DNA of 64,000 bases from an uncultured bacterium (GCA_950022695.1 CATLLN010000001.1:326539-390538); one strand, 5' to 3'. Shown: positions 1-9,066, numbered from the stretch's first letter. Program-made: numbers and translations. The notes: a model not told the origin generated them from the letters alone.

Positions 1-2
1 CT

Positions 3-617
3 GCATTGCTTGTAATTTTAGGTTTTGCAAAAATCTTATCTCCGGATGTGGATGTTGCAATATCAGTGAATAATGAAACTACAATAAGTGAAGATAGTGA
101 CAATGAAAGTTTGTCTTCAGCTATTGATGAACGCTTGAGAAAGCTTAAAATGGAAGATGAAGGTAAAAAAGAAGGTGAAGAAGAAATGTTTTCACCGGAG
201 CTTGATGAAAAAGTTGTTCTCCCTCATCAAAAGCGAAAAACTGTTGGTGAAATTGAAGCAGAAAAATCTGATATTAAACAATTAACAGTAAATGATTTAA
301 ATAATGCACAAGATAATAATAAACAGCCTGAACATCACGAAGCTGCGCCAAAACCTGTACAAAAACCGGTAACGGTTTCAATGCCTGAGCAAATTGTGAA
401 TGCAAAAGTTGTTGTCGGATATTATGCATCAGAAAAACAAGCTGAAGTTGCAAAAAGTATTATTCAGGATGCAGGATTGGGAGTTACTCCGCTTGTGAAA
501 AATCTTAATGGATATTATACTTTGCAAGTAGGTTCTTATTCTTCGCGTGAAAAAGCTCAGCAAGCCGCAAACAGTTTATTAAAAAGTAATTTCCCGGCAA
601 GGGTAATTGTTGAATAA
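3..617 (+). CDS. SPOR-domain envelope protein (5' end outside window)
   Basis: The reading frame is open from the first bases, so the true start lies upstream. The visible part begins with a hydrophobic stretch (LLVILGFAKIL), probably the end of a transmembrane anchor. An acidic and Lys-rich linker of about 110 residues follows, then a C-terminal domain of about 70 residues ending GYYTLQVGSYSSREKAQQAA. That pattern (a QVGSY core with following helices) is the SPOR fold, which binds denuded peptidoglycan at the division septum. The likely role is a membrane-anchored cell-wall or division protein. It ends about 75 bases before the kdsA promoter, so it is probably not co-transcribed with kdsA. 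The SPOR call is firm; the exact role is not known. Confidence 0.8.
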   Translation, partial: ALLVILGFAKILSPDVDVAISVNNETTISEDSDNESLSSAIDERLRKLKMEDEGKKEGEEEMFSPELDEKVVLPHQKRKTVGEIEAEKSDIKQLTVNDLNNAQDNNKQPEHHEAAPKPVQKPVTVSMPEQIVNAKVVVGYYASEKQAEVAKSIIQDAGLGVTPLVKNLNGYYTLQVGSYSSREKAQQAANSLLKSNFPARVIVE

Positions 618-692
618 ATAATATAGCATAAGTTATAGATTGAACGGGGTAATTGTACAAGTTTTAAGGCAGATAGAGTGTATTTTACCCTC

Positions 693-721
693 TTGTAATT
701 TTAATATATTTTACATATAAT
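693..721 (+). promoter_or_regulatory. Promoter of kdsA, apparently leaderless
   Basis: A -35 box TTGTAA (693-698) and a perfect -10 box TATAAT (716-721) are separated by 17 bases. The kdsA ATG at 728 follows the -10 box after only 6 bases, where the transcript would be expected to start. No Shine-Dalgarno sequence precedes the ATG. A leaderless mRNA is inferred from these positions. Confidence 0.65.
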
Positions 722-727
722 TTGCGT

Positions 728-1549
728 ATGGAAAATATAAAAGAAATTAAACTAAGGGATTTTGTGATTGGTGGGGATAAGTTGACTATTCTTGCCGGTC
801 CGTGTGCTATTGAAAGCAGAGAAATTTTAGATGAAACCGCAAAAGGTTTGAAACAGATTACAAAAGAATTGGATATAAATTTTGTATTCAAATCTTCTTT
901 TGATAAGGCTAATCGTTCATCTATCACATCATTTAGAGGTCCGGGGCTTGAAAAAGGGCTTGAGATGCTTCAAGAAGTGAAAGATAAGTATGATTTACCG
1001 ATTGTAACAGATATTCATACACCGGAACAGGCAGAAATTGCGGCTCAGGTTGCTGATATTATACAAATTCCTGCTTTTTTGTGCAGGCAGACTGATCTAC
1101 TTGTAGCTGCAGCTAAAACAGGTAAGATTGTTAATATCAAAAAAGGTCAATTCTTAGCTCCCGAACAGATGAGAAGCCTTATTAAAAAGGTTGAAGATGT
1201 CGGAAATTCTAATATTATGCTTACAGATAGAGGAACATCTTTTGGATATAATAATTTAGTTGTTGATTTTCGCGGAATCCCTATTATGCAATCTTTCGGA
1301 TATCCTGTTGTATTTGATGCAACACACAGTGTTCAGTTACCTGGTGCGAACGGAGTGTGCTCAGGCGGAGATAGAAGGTTTGTTCCGGTGTTAGCAAAAG
1401 CCGCTATGGCAGTTGGAGCGAATGTTTTATTCTTTGAAGTTCATCCTGACCCTGATAAAGCATTATGTGACGGACCTAATATGGTTGCATTAAAAGATGC
1501 AAAAGAACTTTTTGCAATGTGTAAGAAATTGTTTGAGGCTGTCAGATAA
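728..1549 (+). CDS. kdsA: 3-deoxy-8-phosphooctulonate synthase (KDO-8-P synthase)
   Basis: This gene encodes 273 residues, the usual length for KdsA, which condenses phosphoenolpyruvate with arabinose 5-phosphate in the cytoplasm to make the KDO precursor of lipopolysaccharide. Family motifs are visible: LAGPCAIES near the N-terminus, FKSSFDKANRSS, TDIHTPEQ, KKGQFLAPEQ and FFEVHPDPDKALCDGPN. The ATG at 728 is preferred over an in-frame TTG at 722, because the TTG falls inside the promoter-to-start gap. There is no ribosome binding site, in line with a leaderless message. The stop overlaps the next start as TAATG, so the downstream hydrolase is translationally coupled. KdsA implies an LPS outer membrane and fits the heptose kinase and ligase genes near 59-62 kb. 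Confidence 0.95.
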   Translation: MENIKEIKLRDFVIGGDKLTILAGPCAIESREILDETAKGLKQITKELDINFVFKSSFDKANRSSITSFRGPGLEKGLEMLQEVKDKYDLPIVTDIHTPEQAEIAAQVADIIQIPAFLCRQTDLLVAAAKTGKIVNIKKGQFLAPEQMRSLIKKVEDVGNSNIMLTDRGTSFGYNNLVVDFRGIPIMQSFGYPVVFDATHSVQLPGANGVCSGGDRRFVPVLAKAAMAVGANVLFFEVHPDPDKALCDGPNMVALKDAKELFAMCKKLFEAVR

Positions 1550-2175
1550 TGGAAATAAAAACTTTTGTTGAGGGGCCTATTGATGCTAATAATTACCTTA
1601 TAATTGATGAAAAAACCAAAGAAGCGGTGCTTATTGACTGCTCTTCGGCTCGTCCGGAATTTATCAAGGCAGTAGAAGATTCTGGAGTAAAGTTAAAGTA
1701 TATCTTATTAACTCACGGACATTTTGATCATTTACTGGGTATTGATGCTTTTAAAGAAGCTTTTGGTGTAGATACTTATGTGGCAGAAGAAGATTTAACT
1801 CAGGTCAAGCTTGTTCCTGATATGATGCAAATGTTTTTAGGAATGCCGCCTGTGCCAATACCTGCAATCGTTAATTTTGTGAATGACGGAGATGAGTTTA
1901 AAATCGGTGATACTGTGATAAAAGCTATTTCTACTCCGGGACATACAAAAGGCGGAATGTGCTATCTTGTTGAAAATAATTTATTTTCAGGGGACACGCT
2001 TTTCCAGGGAAGTGTCGGAAGATGTGATTTACTTGAAGGTGATTTGAAAGCAATTGTAAAAAGTATTAAAGAAAAACTCTTTACCCTACCTGATGATACA
2101 AGAGTTTATCCTGGGCACGGAGCTTCAACTACAGTTGGTTATGAAAAGAAATATAATGAAATTTTAAATATATAG
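1549..2175 (+). CDS. Metallo-beta-lactamase-fold hydrolase (glyoxalase II-like)
   Basis: This 208-residue cytoplasmic protein has the signature THGHFDH (HxHxDH) near residue 56, the later metal ligands in STPGHTKGG and FSGDTLF, and a C-terminal PGHG. It belongs to the small hydroxyacylglutathione-hydrolase-like (GloB-type) MBL subfamily, which splits thioesters. The real substrate cannot be told from sequence. Its ATG overlaps the kdsA stop codon by one base (TAATG), and pheS follows 10 bases later, so the three are probably one transcript. Specific glyoxalase function is uncertain, since many bacteria of this kind lack glutathione. Confidence 0.85.
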   Translation: MEIKTFVEGPIDANNYLIIDEKTKEAVLIDCSSARPEFIKAVEDSGVKLKYILLTHGHFDHLLGIDAFKEAFGVDTYVAEEDLTQVKLVPDMMQMFLGMPPVPIPAIVNFVNDGDEFKIGDTVIKAISTPGHTKGGMCYLVENNLFSGDTLFQGSVGRCDLLEGDLKAIVKSIKEKLFTLPDDTRVYPGHGASTTVGYEKKYNEILNI

Positions 2176-2185
2176 AGGTATAAAG

Positions 2186-3223
2186 ATGAAGGAACAATTA
2201 GAAAAAATTTATTCAAGTGCTGCAGCTGATATTGAAAAAGCAGCTACAGTAAAAGATTTGGAAGATATAAAATTTAAGTATTTAAGCCGTAAAGGTGAAT
2301 TTAATGAGATTAAAAAAGGCTTAAAAGACTTATCACCTGAAGATAAAAGAGTGGTTGGTTCATTGGCAAATGAAATTACACAAAAGCTTGAATCTTCAAT
2401 TTCTGAAAAGTTCCGTATCTTTTATGAACAAGAATTAAATAAAAAACTGGAAAAAGAAAGAATTGATGTAACTTTACCGGGACAATATATTCCGCGCGGA
2501 CACGTACATCCGCTTACATCAACTACAAATGAGATTGTTTCTATTTTCCAAAGTTTAGGTTTCTCTGTAGTTTCTAATGAAAATTCACCTGAAGTAGAAA
2601 CAGAATACTTTAACTTTGATATGTTAAATGTTCCAAAAGACCATCCCGCACGTGATATGCAGGATACTTTTTATACAAATATCGCATCAAATGTAATTCT
2701 AAGAAGCCAAACATCAGGTGCACAAATTCACGCAATGGAAGGTAAAAACCCGCCAATCAGAGTAATTGCACCGGGTAGAGTTTACAGAAACGAAAACATA
2801 AATTCACGTAAAAATAATTTCTTCCACCAAATAGAAGGTCTTTATGTTGATAAAGATATTACATTTGGAGATTTAAAAGGTGTTTTGAACGAATTTATCA
2901 GAATTTATTTTGGCGCAAGTCGTCCGACACGTTTTAGAAACAGCTTTTTCCCATTCACAGAACCGTCAGCAGAAATTGATGTTCAATGTATTATGTGTGA
3001 AGGTAAAGGCTGCAGAACATGTTCCGGTACAGGTTGGTTAGAAATCTTAGGTGCAGGCATGGTTGACCCTAATGTACTTCGTGGTGTCGGTATTGACCCT
3101 GATGTATATTCAGGTTTTGCATTCGGTATGGGAGTTGAAAGACTTGCTATGCTTAAGTATGCAGTTGACGATATAAGATTGTTCTTCAATAATGATGTAA
3201 GATTCTTAGAACAGTTTAAATAA
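2186..3223 (+). CDS. pheS: Phenylalanyl-tRNA synthetase alpha subunit
   Basis: This 345-residue class II synthetase catalytic subunit has an N-terminal coiled-coil tRNA-binding arm (about 1-90). Motif 2 lies in the region with RVYRNENINSRKNNFFHQIE, and motif 3 in GFAFGMGVERLAMLKY. The Cys-containing stretch QCIMCEGKGCRTCSGTGW is usual for this family. It has a good ribosome binding site (AGAGGT). The beta subunit gene pheT does not follow; rseP does, so pheS and pheT are separate in this genome. It charges tRNA-Phe as an alpha2beta2 enzyme. Confidence 0.96.
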   Translation: MKEQLEKIYSSAAADIEKAATVKDLEDIKFKYLSRKGEFNEIKKGLKDLSPEDKRVVGSLANEITQKLESSISEKFRIFYEQELNKKLEKERIDVTLPGQYIPRGHVHPLTSTTNEIVSIFQSLGFSVVSNENSPEVETEYFNFDMLNVPKDHPARDMQDTFYTNIASNVILRSQTSGAQIHAMEGKNPPIRVIAPGRVYRNENINSRKNNFFHQIEGLYVDKDITFGDLKGVLNEFIRIYFGASRPTRFRNSFFPFTEPSAEIDVQCIMCEGKGCRTCSGTGWLEILGAGMVDPNVLRGVGIDPDVYSGFAFGMGVERLAMLKYAVDDIRLFFNNDVRFLEQFK

Positions 3224-3264
3224 GATTAAGGGAACAGCCCCTTTAAATAAAAGAGAGGATAACA

Positions 3265-4632
3265 ATGTCAATAATTATAATGATTTTATTACTCAGTTTT
3301 TTGGTTCTGGTACACGAAGCAGGGCACTTCTTAGCAGCACGTGCATTGGGTATTAAGGTATCAAAATTCGGGTTTGGACTTCCTATCGGACCTACTTTGT
3401 GGAGTAAAAAAGTAGGTGATGTTGATGTTGTTGTACACGCGTTTTTATTAGGCGGATATGTTTCTTTCCCTGACGATGAGAAGGATTCCAAAGAACAAGT
3501 TGCGCCGGAAGACAGATTTATGAACAAACCTGTATGGCAGAGAATGATTGTAATCTCTGCAGGTGTTATTGCAAATATTATTACAGCATTTGTATTTGTT
3601 CTTATTACTGCATTTGTCTGGGGAAAATTGCCGTCAGGGCAATATGAAGTATATATAAATAAAATTGCCGCAGAAAAAGACGCATCTGTTTGGACAAGCG
3701 GACTTCAAGCAGGAGATAGAGTTATTAATGTCAACGGTTCTGATATAAATTCAAGCTACGCTTTAACTTTATACTCAAAAAGCAGCAAACCGTATGATGG
3801 TAAAGTTGATGAAGATTTTGTTCAATCTAATCTTGAAAAAATAAAAAAACTAAACCCTTCATTAAATGATACAGATATAATTGAAGCAAAAACGGTTATT
3901 GTGCTTCCTGAAAGACAGGATGAACCGCAGATAAAAATTGAAGATGAAGTTTTAAAAGGTTATGCGCTTTATAAAGATAATCAAAAGTCCTTAATCGGTG
4001 TTCAAGTCAAATTAAGAGATTTATTGAAAGATAAAACCTCTTTTGTTGCAGATGGGAAAGTTACATTATCTGATTTGGCTTACGCTATATCTGATACCAA
4101 AAGACCGTTAAATTTAAAAGTTTTAAGAGATGGTAAAGAGGTTACTTTAAAATCTATTTATCCTAATGATAAAGGTATGATTGGTGTTATGATTGAAGCT
4201 CGTGAAGTTTTAAGACCGACAAAAAGTATACCGTCAGCTATAAAAGGTACATTCAGCTATCTCTGGGAACAGACTTATATGCTTGTTTACGGTTTATGGC
4301 AGTTGTTTACCGGTAAAATTCCTGTTAAAGATTTGCACGGAATCGTTGTTATTACAAAAATCGGCGGGGATGTTATTCAAAATAGCGGATTTTTCTCAGG
4401 GTTGCTTTTAACAGCTATGATTTCGCTTGATTTAGCGTTAATTAATTTCCTTCCGATACCGGCACTTGACGGCGGACACTTTATGTTTCTTTTAATCGAA
4501 AAACTCAGAGGAAAACCGCTTGATGAAGAAACAATTAATAAGATAAGTTCAGCGTTTTTCTTGTTACTTATAATATTTATGGTGCTTGTTGTGTTTAACG
4601 ATGTATATGCACTTATTAAACATAAATTCTAG
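3265..4632 (+). CDS. rseP: RseP-type site-2 zinc metalloprotease
   Basis: This 455-residue intramembrane protease has the zinc motif HEAGH at residues 17-21 inside the first membrane helix. A second membrane helix is seen around residues 95-115. A periplasmic region follows with PDZ-like sequence (WTSGLQAGDRVINVNG), and the C-terminal third carries the second catalytic motif, FLPIPALDGGH. The family cuts anti-sigma factors or remnant signal peptides in the membrane. AGAGAGGAT precedes the ATG. It follows pheS after 41 bases. A dispersed repeat abuts its TAG stop, and a strong terminator follows at 4720. Confidence 0.93.
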   Translation: MSIIIMILLLSFLVLVHEAGHFLAARALGIKVSKFGFGLPIGPTLWSKKVGDVDVVVHAFLLGGYVSFPDDEKDSKEQVAPEDRFMNKPVWQRMIVISAGVIANIITAFVFVLITAFVWGKLPSGQYEVYINKIAAEKDASVWTSGLQAGDRVINVNGSDINSSYALTLYSKSSKPYDGKVDEDFVQSNLEKIKKLNPSLNDTDIIEAKTVIVLPERQDEPQIKIEDEVLKGYALYKDNQKSLIGVQVKLRDLLKDKTSFVADGKVTLSDLAYAISDTKRPLNLKVLRDGKEVTLKSIYPNDKGMIGVMIEAREVLRPTKSIPSAIKGTFSYLWEQTYMLVYGLWQLFTGKIPVKDLHGIVVITKIGGDVIQNSGFFSGLLLTAMISLDLALINFLPIPALDGGHFMFLLIEKLRGKPLDEETINKISSAFFLLLIIFMVLVVFNDVYALIKHKF

Positions 4633-4690
4633 GGGTAAATGTTATTACCAATTGTTTCCAAGTCATCTCAACAGTTGAACTCAGCAGGAG
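4631..4690 (-). repeat. Single copy of a dispersed intergenic repeat
   Basis: Read on the minus strand this segment contains TTGAGATGACTTGGAAA and ends in TTTACCCCT. It matches the second unit at 13472-13530, which has the same core and the same ending. The two share an identical 16-base core plus a matching end some 20 bases further on. The element starts right at the rseP stop codon. Function unknown. Confidence 0.55.
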
Positions 4691-4719
4691 GAAATGTTGT
4701 TATCAAATATTTAAATTGG

Positions 4720-4750
4720 GGCGCGGCGATTTATCGCCGCGCCATTTACT
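4720..4750 (+). terminator. Rho-independent terminator after rseP
   Basis: A perfect GC-rich stem pairs GGCGCGGCGA (4720-4729) with TCGCCGCGCC (4734-4743) around a 4-base loop. TTTACTTTTT follows. Confidence 0.9.
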
Positions 4751-4797
4751 TTTTGTTTGTGTTATAATCAACCTTGTATAAAGGGAGAAATAAAGAG

Positions 4798-6120
4798 ATG
4801 TTAGATTTTATTCACACGCATGGCATGATTATTTCAGGTGCAATTCTTTTAATTGCATATATCTTTATTGCCAGCGAAAAAATTCAAAAATCCGTAGTAG
4901 CTCTTGTTGGTGCATCGTTAACAATGTTACTTGGATTAATTCCGTTACACCTTCATATTGAAGATAACGTAAAAGGTGTATTTGAATACGTTGATTTTGA
5001 AGTGATTTTCTTACTTATCGGTATGATGATTATTGTAAATATCGCAAGCCGAAGCGGCGTATTTAAATGGATGGCATTGAATCTGTTGAAAGCAACAAAA
5101 GGTCATCCAAAAACTGTTTTATTTGCACTTGCTGCATTTACTGCAATTGCATCAGCATTTTTGGATAACGTAACAACTGTTGTTCTTATGATGCCTATTA
5201 CTTTTGTTATTGCCAAAGAATTTGATACTGATCCTATTCCGTTTTTGATTACAGAAGTATTGGCATCAAACATTGGTGGTACTGCAACATTGATTGGTGA
5301 CCCGCCAAATATTATTATCGGGACAAGAGCTGGCTTAAGTTTTATGGATTTCGTAAAAGAGCTTACTCCTGTTATCTTTGTAATATTCGTAATCGCAATA
5401 GGAACATTAATTTTCTTATTCAGAAAAGGGCTAAAAGCAACTCCGGAAAAAATGGAGCATATTGCCAATCTCGACAATTCAAAAACAATTACAGACAAAG
5501 CTTTAATGATTCGTTCAGTTGCAACATTAGCACTTGTAATTTTAGGGTTTGTTACTCATGATATTACACATATTTCAGCGTTTGTATTTGCAGTTGCAGG
5601 TGCTTCTTTCTTGCTGTTATTTGAAAAACCAAAAGAAATTTACCGTGATGTCGAATGGTTAACAATTTTCTTCTTTATCGGATTATTTATTATAATCGGC
5701 GGTTTTGAAGCGAACGGCGGTATTAAATTTTTAGCAGATCAATTAATTGTTCTAACTCACGGAAGCTTAAATGCTGCAACTATGATTATACTTTGGGCAT
5801 CAGGTATTTTATCAGGTATTATTGATAATATTCCATATACAGCAACAATGGCTCCGTTGATTTCTGAGCTTGTAAATCCGGCAAATCCAAATGCGATTAC
5901 AGGTAATTCACACGCTTTATGGTGGGCGCTTTCATTAGGTGCTTGTCTTGGCGGAAACCTTACAATTATTGGGGCTGCGGCAAATGTTCTGGTTAGTGAA
6001 ACAGCAGCATCGAAAGGACATAAAATTTCATTCTTACGATTTATGAAATACGGTGCACTTGTTACGTTTATATCATTGACTATAAGTTCAGTTTATTTAT
6101 ACGTAAAATATTTACACTAA
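4798..6120 (+). CDS. ArsB/NhaD-family inner-membrane ion transporter
   Basis: This is a polytopic membrane protein of 440 residues with at least ten hydrophobic segments and the typical half-repeats DNVTTVVLMMPITF and DNIPYTATMAPLI. It also has GGTATLIGDPPNIIIG and LGACLGGNLTIIGAAANV, signatures of the ion transporter superfamily members NhaD and ArsB. The family moves Na+/H+ or oxyanions; which ion is carried here cannot be decided. The ATG at 4798 is chosen over an upstream in-frame TTG because AAAGGGAGAAATAAAGAG gives it a ribosome binding site. A TATAAT at 4763-4768 could be its -10 box, with no clear -35. It is flanked by terminators, so it is probably a single-gene transcript. Confidence 0.88.
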   Translation: MLDFIHTHGMIISGAILLIAYIFIASEKIQKSVVALVGASLTMLLGLIPLHLHIEDNVKGVFEYVDFEVIFLLIGMMIIVNIASRSGVFKWMALNLLKATKGHPKTVLFALAAFTAIASAFLDNVTTVVLMMPITFVIAKEFDTDPIPFLITEVLASNIGGTATLIGDPPNIIIGTRAGLSFMDFVKELTPVIFVIFVIAIGTLIFLFRKGLKATPEKMEHIANLDNSKTITDKALMIRSVATLALVILGFVTHDITHISAFVFAVAGASFLLLFEKPKEIYRDVEWLTIFFFIGLFIIIGGFEANGGIKFLADQLIVLTHGSLNAATMIILWASGILSGIIDNIPYTATMAPLISELVNPANPNAITGNSHALWWALSLGACLGGNLTIIGAAANVLVSETAASKGHKISFLRFMKYGALVTFISLTISSVYLYVKYLH

Positions 6121-6127
6121 TAAAATT

Positions 6128-6157
6128 AAAAAGCCCTTCATTAATGAAGGGCTTTTT
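6128..6157 (+). terminator. Terminator after the NhaD/ArsB-type gene
   Basis: A perfect inverted repeat AAAAAGCCCTTCATT / AATGAAGGGCTTTTT ends in five T. Confidence 0.9.
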
Positions 6158-6197
6158 GTTATAATACAATATGTTGTTTAATAAAAGGAGAGAAATT

Positions 6198-6982
6198 ATG
6201 AAATTAACAAACGAATTAAGAAAGCGGGGGGGGGTAACTGCTTAAAGCTTATTTTAGGCGTTTTTGAGCTATCTCCTAAAAAAGCATTTACCTTGTCAGA
6301 AATTTTAATTACCCTTGGTATCATCGGTGTTGTTGCCGCAATAACTATACCTGGGCTTATGACAGCTTATAGAAGAATCGCTTATCCTATACAATTAAAA
6401 GCTATTTATAGTAAACTTCTTGTGGCTCAAAAGACTTTAAATGATGAATATGGAAATCCGGAAGATTGGACATTTACCAATTATGTTACAGATTCTGATG
6501 ATAGATATAATCTTGAAATTTTTAAAAGATATGCAACAGAACTTTCGGCGATATCTACTAGAGACAGAGGAAATTATGACTATTTTGAAAATGGTTTATC
6601 TCCATCTGCTATACTTTTGAATGGGCAACCTGCGAAAAATATTTCAGGCTGGGCTTCAGGTGCATATCTTTTTGAAGGACATCATTGCCGTAGTATGCAG
6701 CTAAAAAATGGAGCAGTAATAGTTATGTATTTTGCTCAGGGGACAGCAGGTGCAGTAATGTGGCCGTTGATTAAGAAAAAAATGTATGCGGCGTTTTTGA
6801 TAGATATTAATGGTGCAGCTAAGCCTAATATTGTAGGACGTGATATATTTGCTTTTGGCTTGAAAGGTGGCTCTACATCAATAGTTCCATATATGGATGA
6901 TACATCAGATTGTAATAAGCAAGGTGCGGGGTTATCGTGTTCAAGAAAAATTATTCAAGATGAATGGAAAATGAATTATTAA
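6198..6982 (+). CDS. Prepilin-like protein, out of frame at a G9 tract (possible phase-variable gene)
   Basis: A strong ribosome binding site (AAAAGGAGAG) precedes ATG at 6198. That ATG reads 15 codons, MKLTNELRKRGGVTA, and stops at 6243-6245, just past a run of nine G at 6226-6234. In another frame the sequence continues NCLKLILGVFELSPKKAFTL and then the classic pilin helix SEILITLGIIGVVAAITIP, up to the stop at 6982 (about 250 residues in all). Seven or ten G would join the two halves (RKRGGNCLKL with seven). The mature part resembles type II/IV secretion pseudopilins, with Glu at position 5 of the helix and a variable Cys-containing C-terminal domain. As written the gene is OFF. Either slipped-strand phase variation or a miscounted homopolymer would explain it. 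Confidence 0.8.
6226..6234 (+). repeat. G9 homopolymer tract inside a coding region
   Basis: Nine consecutive G in an otherwise AT-rich genome, placed 28 bases after the ATG of the prepilin gene. Its length decides whether that gene is in frame: 7 or 10 G is on; 8 or 9 G is off. Confidence 0.9.
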
Positions 6983-6986
6983 ATAT

Positions 6987-7025
6987 AAAAAAGAGTATTT
7001 TGATAAAAATCAAAATACTCTTTTT
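6987..7025. terminator. Bidirectional terminator between convergent genes
   Basis: A stem of GAGTATTTTGAT with ATCAAAATACTC is flanked by A-rich sequence on the left and T5 on the right. It serves the prepilin gene (+) and the SLH gene (-). Confidence 0.88.
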
Positions 7026-7041
7026 GTAATGAAGTTACTTA

Positions 7042-9066
7042 TTATTCATTACATCCAAATGCGATAGTAACGTGTTCTCTTGGATTAACTGCAGATATTT
7101 TGTATCCGCGAGGATCAACAAGGTAAGCAAATTCATCACCGGTAGTTTGGAATAAGCCCATAGTACCAGATAATGCTGTTCTTGTAATATCAATTGGAGC
7201 TTTAACAGTTTCGAAGATACCATCTCCTAAGTTTCTTGCAGCAGCACCAAATTGACCTTGGAATGCGTGACCTAACATATAACCAGCATCATTTGATACG
7301 TTTTCAACAGCGTTACCTAAGTTAGTAACGATACCGCCTGCTGTTCTACCTACGATACCAACTAGTGAACCAGCCCAAGTGAATGGTAATTCAACAAGTC
7401 TTGCTACAGGGTTAACGTTTTTAGATTTGTTAACTTGAGCTTGAAGGATTTGTTTAGGTAATTTAGTTTTGCAATCACCGTTTTTGATTTCTGTAAATGC
7501 AAGTTTTAAAGCACCTTTTTCGCATCCTGAAGGTCTGATAACTTCAACAACTTGACCAGTTACAGTTGAACCGCAAGGGTAAGTTACACCGTTGATTGTA
7601 ATATCTTCAAGAGTGTTTGCTCTGAAGTATTGTCCGGTGTGAGAAGATTTTGCTGTCAATTGGTCTATCATTGACAATTTCAATGTAGGGATTTTTACGA
7701 TTTCTTCGTGTTCAATCAACGCGTTCTTCTCTACAGGACATGCCGGACAAATGTTGTTTGCAGTTTTAGGGTTAGTATCGTATCCTAAAGCTACACGAAC
7801 AGTTTGCATCATAGAAGCTACGTCAGCACGTGAAGCATCTTTGTTAGGTAAAATCATGTTTGGTGTTGGTGAATCTTTTAAAGCACCGTTTTCTAATGAT
7901 TTAGCAACAGGGATTCTTGCCCATTCTGGAACTTTGTTACCGTCAGCGTAACGGCTTAAAATTTCATCAGCTTTACATTTGTCGATGTCGCAAGTCATAC
8001 CTTTTGCAATTGAAGTAAGTGCTTCAACACGAGTTACGTTAGCTTTTGGTTTGAAAGTTTTGTTAGGGTAACCTGTTAATAAGTTTTCATCTACTGCTTT
8101 AGCAATAGCTGCGTTAGCCCAATTGTTTCTAGGAACGTCTGTGAACATAGTTTGTTTGTCTAAATCACAGTTTAAGTTGAAACCTTTAACTAACATTGTT
8201 GCAAATTCTGCACGTGAAATGTTTCTGTTTGGTTTGAACATACCATCAGGGTAACCTACAACAACATCATTTACTGCAAGTTTATCAATATCACATGCTG
8301 CCCAGTGGCTGTTTGGAACGTCCGGGAACATACATCCACCAAACGGAGCCGCAGCACCAGTAATGTTATTTTGGATTTGTTGCGGAATTTCGTATGGGAT
8401 TAATGTCTTTTTTACAGCATTAATAGAATTTGCAGATTGGATGTCTATGGGACAAGAGTTGCCATCCATTTGACATTCATTTCTATTAATCATAATGCCG
8501 TTATATTTGTTAGGGCATTCATTTAAGCAAGGCATTTGAGTAGCTGCACCTGTGATTTGACCTTCAGTAGCAACTGTAGCTCCACTGATTGCAGAAGACA
8601 TTCTTCCTGCAGGGCAGCCTTTCATAGCTGTTTCAGTAGAGAAAATTGAGTTAGCAGGTTCACCTACATAGTTGTTTGAACCATAAACACCTTGAGGGTA
8701 ACCATAAACCTGTTTCATTTCTGCTCTGTCAGGTTTTCCTGTTTGAGGGCAAAGTGCAGTTGATGGTACTGCCGGTTTGTCGCAGCTGATTTCATCAGAA
8801 CAACCGCAGTCTGTTTTAACAGGACAAGGTTGTTTTTTTGCACATGGATCTTTCTTTTTGCAACCGCAATCTGTTTTAAGTTTTTTGCATTTGTTGCAAG
8901 TTGGCGCTTGTGGTGCTTCAAGCGGGCATGCAGGACCTGTAACTACAGGTAATGGCTCTGCCGGTGCCGGTTGATTGCACGGGCAAGCTGCCATTACTGA
9001 ATTCAAGGAACACGTTGCTATTCCAACGGCAATCGCAGCTGCCACAGTTAGTTTTTTAATTGACAT
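7042..9066 (-). CDS. Secreted S-layer-homology (SLH) domain protein with Cys-rich N-terminus
   Basis: This 674-residue protein has a signal peptide of about 27 residues (SIKKLTVAAAIAVGIATCSL...VMA). A Pro/Cys-rich segment (about 28-110) holds repeated short Cys pairs such as CNKCKKLKTDCGCKKKDPC. Three SLH modules follow at about residues 240-420, the first with FPDVPNSHWAACDIDKLA and GYPDGMFKPNRNISRAEFA. The C-terminal third has no SLH module; it includes a possible beta domain (GVTYPCGSTVTGQVVEV) and a Gly-rich amphipathic stretch. SLH modules bind cell-wall polymers, and in cyanobacteria they tether outer-membrane proteins. ATG at 9066 is chosen over an upstream ATG because AAGGAGG sits 5 bases before it. 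It is probably abundant, as its ribosome binding site and promoter are both good. Confidence 0.85.
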   Translation of the reverse strand: MSIKKLTVAAAIAVGIATCSLNSVMAACPCNQPAPAEPLPVVTGPACPLEAPQAPTCNKCKKLKTDCGCKKKDPCAKKQPCPVKTDCGCSDEISCDKPAVPSTALCPQTGKPDRAEMKQVYGYPQGVYGSNNYVGEPANSIFSTETAMKGCPAGRMSSAISGATVATEGQITGAATQMPCLNECPNKYNGIMINRNECQMDGNSCPIDIQSANSINAVKKTLIPYEIPQQIQNNITGAAAPFGGCMFPDVPNSHWAACDIDKLAVNDVVVGYPDGMFKPNRNISRAEFATMLVKGFNLNCDLDKQTMFTDVPRNNWANAAIAKAVDENLLTGYPNKTFKPKANVTRVEALTSIAKGMTCDIDKCKADEILSRYADGNKVPEWARIPVAKSLENGALKDSPTPNMILPNKDASRADVASMMQTVRVALGYDTNPKTANNICPACPVEKNALIEHEEIVKIPTLKLSMIDQLTAKSSHTGQYFRANTLEDITINGVTYPCGSTVTGQVVEVIRPSGCEKGALKLAFTEIKNGDCKTKLPKQILQAQVNKSKNVNPVARLVELPFTWAGSLVGIVGRTAGGIVTNLGNAVENVSNDAGYMLGHAFQGQFGAAARNLGDGIFETVKAPIDITRTALSGTMGLFQTTGDEFAYLVDPRGYKISAVNPREHVTIAFGCNE

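Noticed and set aside
4638-4768. 42-codon open frame directly after rseP
   Set aside because: It reads through the dispersed repeat and the GC-rich terminator stem, and lacks a ribosome binding site. It is best seen as chance.
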